Shown piece after piece: positions 5,329-6,645 of a DNA stretch of 6,645 nucleotides. The stretch is taken from the NCBI GenBank assembly GCA_944369635.1, contig CALVXL010000106.1, forward strand, positions 1 through 6,645. The letters run 5' to 3'. How positions within the stretch are numbered: position 1 is the first letter of the stretch; every line of letters starts with the position of its first letter. The stretch comes from an uncultured Clostridia bacterium (lineage in GTDB: Bacteria > Bacillota > Clostridia > Christensenellales > Borkfalkiaceae). Under the pieces are notes generated by a model, which was not told the DNA's origin, ran no database searches, and saw only the letters and a list, made by a program, of their open reading frames with translations. The position numbers and the translations under genes are program-made.

Positions 5329-6605
5329 AAAAGAACTTCCCCGTCCACAGACTCCAGACGGCATGCATAGAACGCCGAAAGCGCTTTTTTCATTTCGTCA
5401 TAATCTTCAAGCGCGAAAGTTTCCGCCGCGGAATGCATGGCGAGCTGCGCGATGCCGATGTCGAGCGTATCGACGGAGATTTCGCCGAGACTGATCTTTC
5501 CCAGCGTACCGCCGCAAGGCATATCCGATCGCATATGGAAGTCGGCGTGGCGGATATTGTTTTTATCGAGCAACGTTTTGAAAACCCCTGCGGTAAACCC
5601 GTCCGTCGTGTAATTTCTGTTTGCGTGATGTTTGATGATGACGCCGTCCCCGAGGTAAACCTTATTGATAGGCGAAAGCTCCGCCTTGTTGGGATGCGCG
5701 GCGTGCGCGTTATCCGCGGATACGGCAAACGAGCGTTCGAGCGCGGCGTAGAAGTCCTCTTTGCTCTTTCCCAGCGCGAACGCGATGCGTTCGGCCGTGC
5801 GTTTCAAAAGATTGCTGCCCGCGCCCTGATTGGTTTCCGAACCGATCTCCTCGCTGTCGAACACGGCGCAGACGTTTATCCCATCGCCCGGCTTTGTATT
5901 GGCGAGCGCCTCCACCGAAGAAAACGCACAGGCGAGGTTGTCCACCCGCGCGGCGGTCAGAAATTCTCCGTGCGCGCCCGAAACGAAGGGTTCTTCCGCG
6001 CTGACGAGATAAAGATCGTAATCGACGAGCTCTTCCCCTTCGGCGAGGAATTTTTTCATTAAGGCGTTTAACCCGCCGACCGCGGAAGAGAGCGCAAAGA
6101 GCGGCTGCGTATCGGTTTGCACATTGACGGCGAAATTTTTATTGACTTCGCGGTTCATATGCACGGCAAGCGACGGAATGACAAAATTTTCTTCGGAAAC
6201 GCAAAGGCGGGCGTAAACCTTTTCTCCCTTGCGGACGATAAGCCTGCCCGCAAGACGGAGTTTTCTGTCAAACCACGAATACCAGATCCCGCCGCCGTAG
6301 CTTTCCACTTCCAAACGGGAGTATTTGCCCGAAATGTTTTCCGCGCAATGCTTGATCTTATAGCACGGCGAATCGGCGTGCGAGCATACGAATTTATAGT
6401 AAAAATTCTTTTCCGCAACATTCCCGACCGTAAAGGCGACGAGCGCGCTTTCCCGATCGACAAGGTAATACTTTCCGCCTTCTTTCAAAGAAAATTGTTC
6501 CCCGCGCGGAATTTTTGCAAATCCGCTTTTTTTCAAAATTTTTTCCGCGTTTTCCACCGCATGAAACGCGGTGTACGACGTTTTTAGCAATTCGGCTATC
6601 GACAT
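5322..6605 (-). CDS. apeB: M18 family zinc aminopeptidase (aspartyl aminopeptidase-like)
   Basis: The 427-residue product is an M18 metallopeptidase, a cytoplasmic two-metal enzyme that removes N-terminal, often acidic, residues from peptides, usually as a dodecamer. All expected metal sites are present. His76 lies in SHADSP, Asp222 in RVDNL, Glu251-Glu252 in FDSEEIGS (general base and ligand), Asp298 in SADNAHAAHPN, and His391 in LAMHS. KHHANRNYTTDG (325-336) and RSDMPCGGTLGKI (359-371) are further family blocks, and the domain fills nearly the whole length. The frame is open upstream to a TTG at 6620, but the ATG at 6605 has GGAG (6616-6613) seven bases upstream and fits the family start. 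No promoter fits between the ATG and the edge hairpin (6621-6645), so transcription must begin outside the window. The symbol apeB is tentative; exact substrate preference is not visible. Confidence 0.92.
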   Translation of the reverse strand: MSIAELLKTSYTAFHAVENAEKILKKSGFAKIPRGEQFSLKEGGKYYLVDRESALVAFTVGNVAEKNFYYKFVCSHADSPCYKIKHCAENISGKYSRLEVESYGGGIWYSWFDRKLRLAGRLIVRKGEKVYARLCVSEENFVIPSLAVHMNREVNKNFAVNVQTDTQPLFALSSAVGGLNALMKKFLAEGEELVDYDLYLVSAEEPFVSGAHGEFLTAARVDNLACAFSSVEALANTKPGDGINVCAVFDSEEIGSETNQGAGSNLLKRTAERIAFALGKSKEDFYAALERSFAVSADNAHAAHPNKAELSPINKVYLGDGVIIKHHANRNYTTDGFTAGVFKTLLDKNNIRHADFHMRSDMPCGGTLGKISLGEISVDTLDIGIAQLAMHSAAETFALEDYDEMKKALSAFYACRLESVDGEVLLK

Positions 6606-6620
6606 GATTTTTCTCCGCAA

Positions 6621-6645
6621 AACGCCGCTTGAAACAAGCGGCGTT
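6621..6645 (-). promoter_or_regulatory. Perfect hairpin just upstream of the aminopeptidase SD
   Basis: AACGCCGCTT (6621-6630) and AAGCGGCGTT (6636-6645) form a perfect ten-pair stem with a five-base loop. On the minus strand it is followed by two more U residues, so the 3' arm runs into GTTTT and then GCGGAG, the aminopeptidase ribosome site. It may be the terminator of a gene to the right, an attenuator for the aminopeptidase, or an mRNA-stabilising leader hairpin. The window ends exactly at its outer arm, so its full extent and any plus-strand U-run cannot be seen. Confidence 0.55.

Overview
This window reads as chromosomal DNA from a Gram-positive bacterium of the Bacillota, most likely a gut-type clostridial lineage. 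The reasons are strong purine-rich Shine-Dalgarno (SD) sites, TTGACA/TATAAT-type promoters with exact 17-base spacers, a transcription-terminating ZTP riboswitch, a YkpA-type ABC-F protein and a fairly GC-rich coding style between AT-rich gaps. No taxonomic marker gene is present, so finer placement is a guess. I see no mobile elements, CRISPR arrays, tRNA or rRNA.

Left end (1-360) has no protein gene that I trust, but it is the most information-dense part. On the minus strand it is a regulatory leader for a gene that begins just past the left edge. In transcription order it holds a near-consensus promoter (247-275), a ZTP/ZMP riboswitch aptamer (157-228), an intrinsic terminator that reuses the last aptamer strand (129-160), a perfect short hairpin (95-113), and a long hairpin that buries an AGGAGG SD (6-62). 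The controlled gene is outside the window. From the riboswitch class it should belong to purine or one-carbon/folate metabolism.

Middle (361-3756, all minus strand) has four genes in transcription order: a family 6 uracil/hypoxanthine-DNA glycosylase, a DUF1275 (YoaK-like) membrane protein whose start overlaps the glycosylase stop as ATGA, an ABC-F translation factor with its own promoter, and a small multi-pass membrane protein 17 bases downstream of the ABC-F stop. These look like two stacked transcription units, glycosylase-DUF1275 and ABC-F-membrane protein, with no convincing terminator between them. The glycosylase promoter sits so close to its ATG that the mRNA is predicted to be leaderless.

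Right part: a divergent promoter pair (3763-3849) separates the glycosylase from a plus-strand MATE-family multidrug/metabolite exporter (3880-5256). The MATE gene converges on an M18 zinc aminopeptidase (5322-6605, minus strand), and the two share a bidirectional intrinsic terminator (5255-5328). A perfect 10-bp-arm hairpin at the right edge lies just upstream of the aminopeptidase ribosome site.

The protein genes are ordinary housekeeping or accessory functions: base-excision repair, transport, ribosome rescue/translation and peptide turnover. They do not form an obvious novel system. The items most worth a second look are the two-layer riboswitch leader at the left end and the predicted leaderless glycosylase mRNA.
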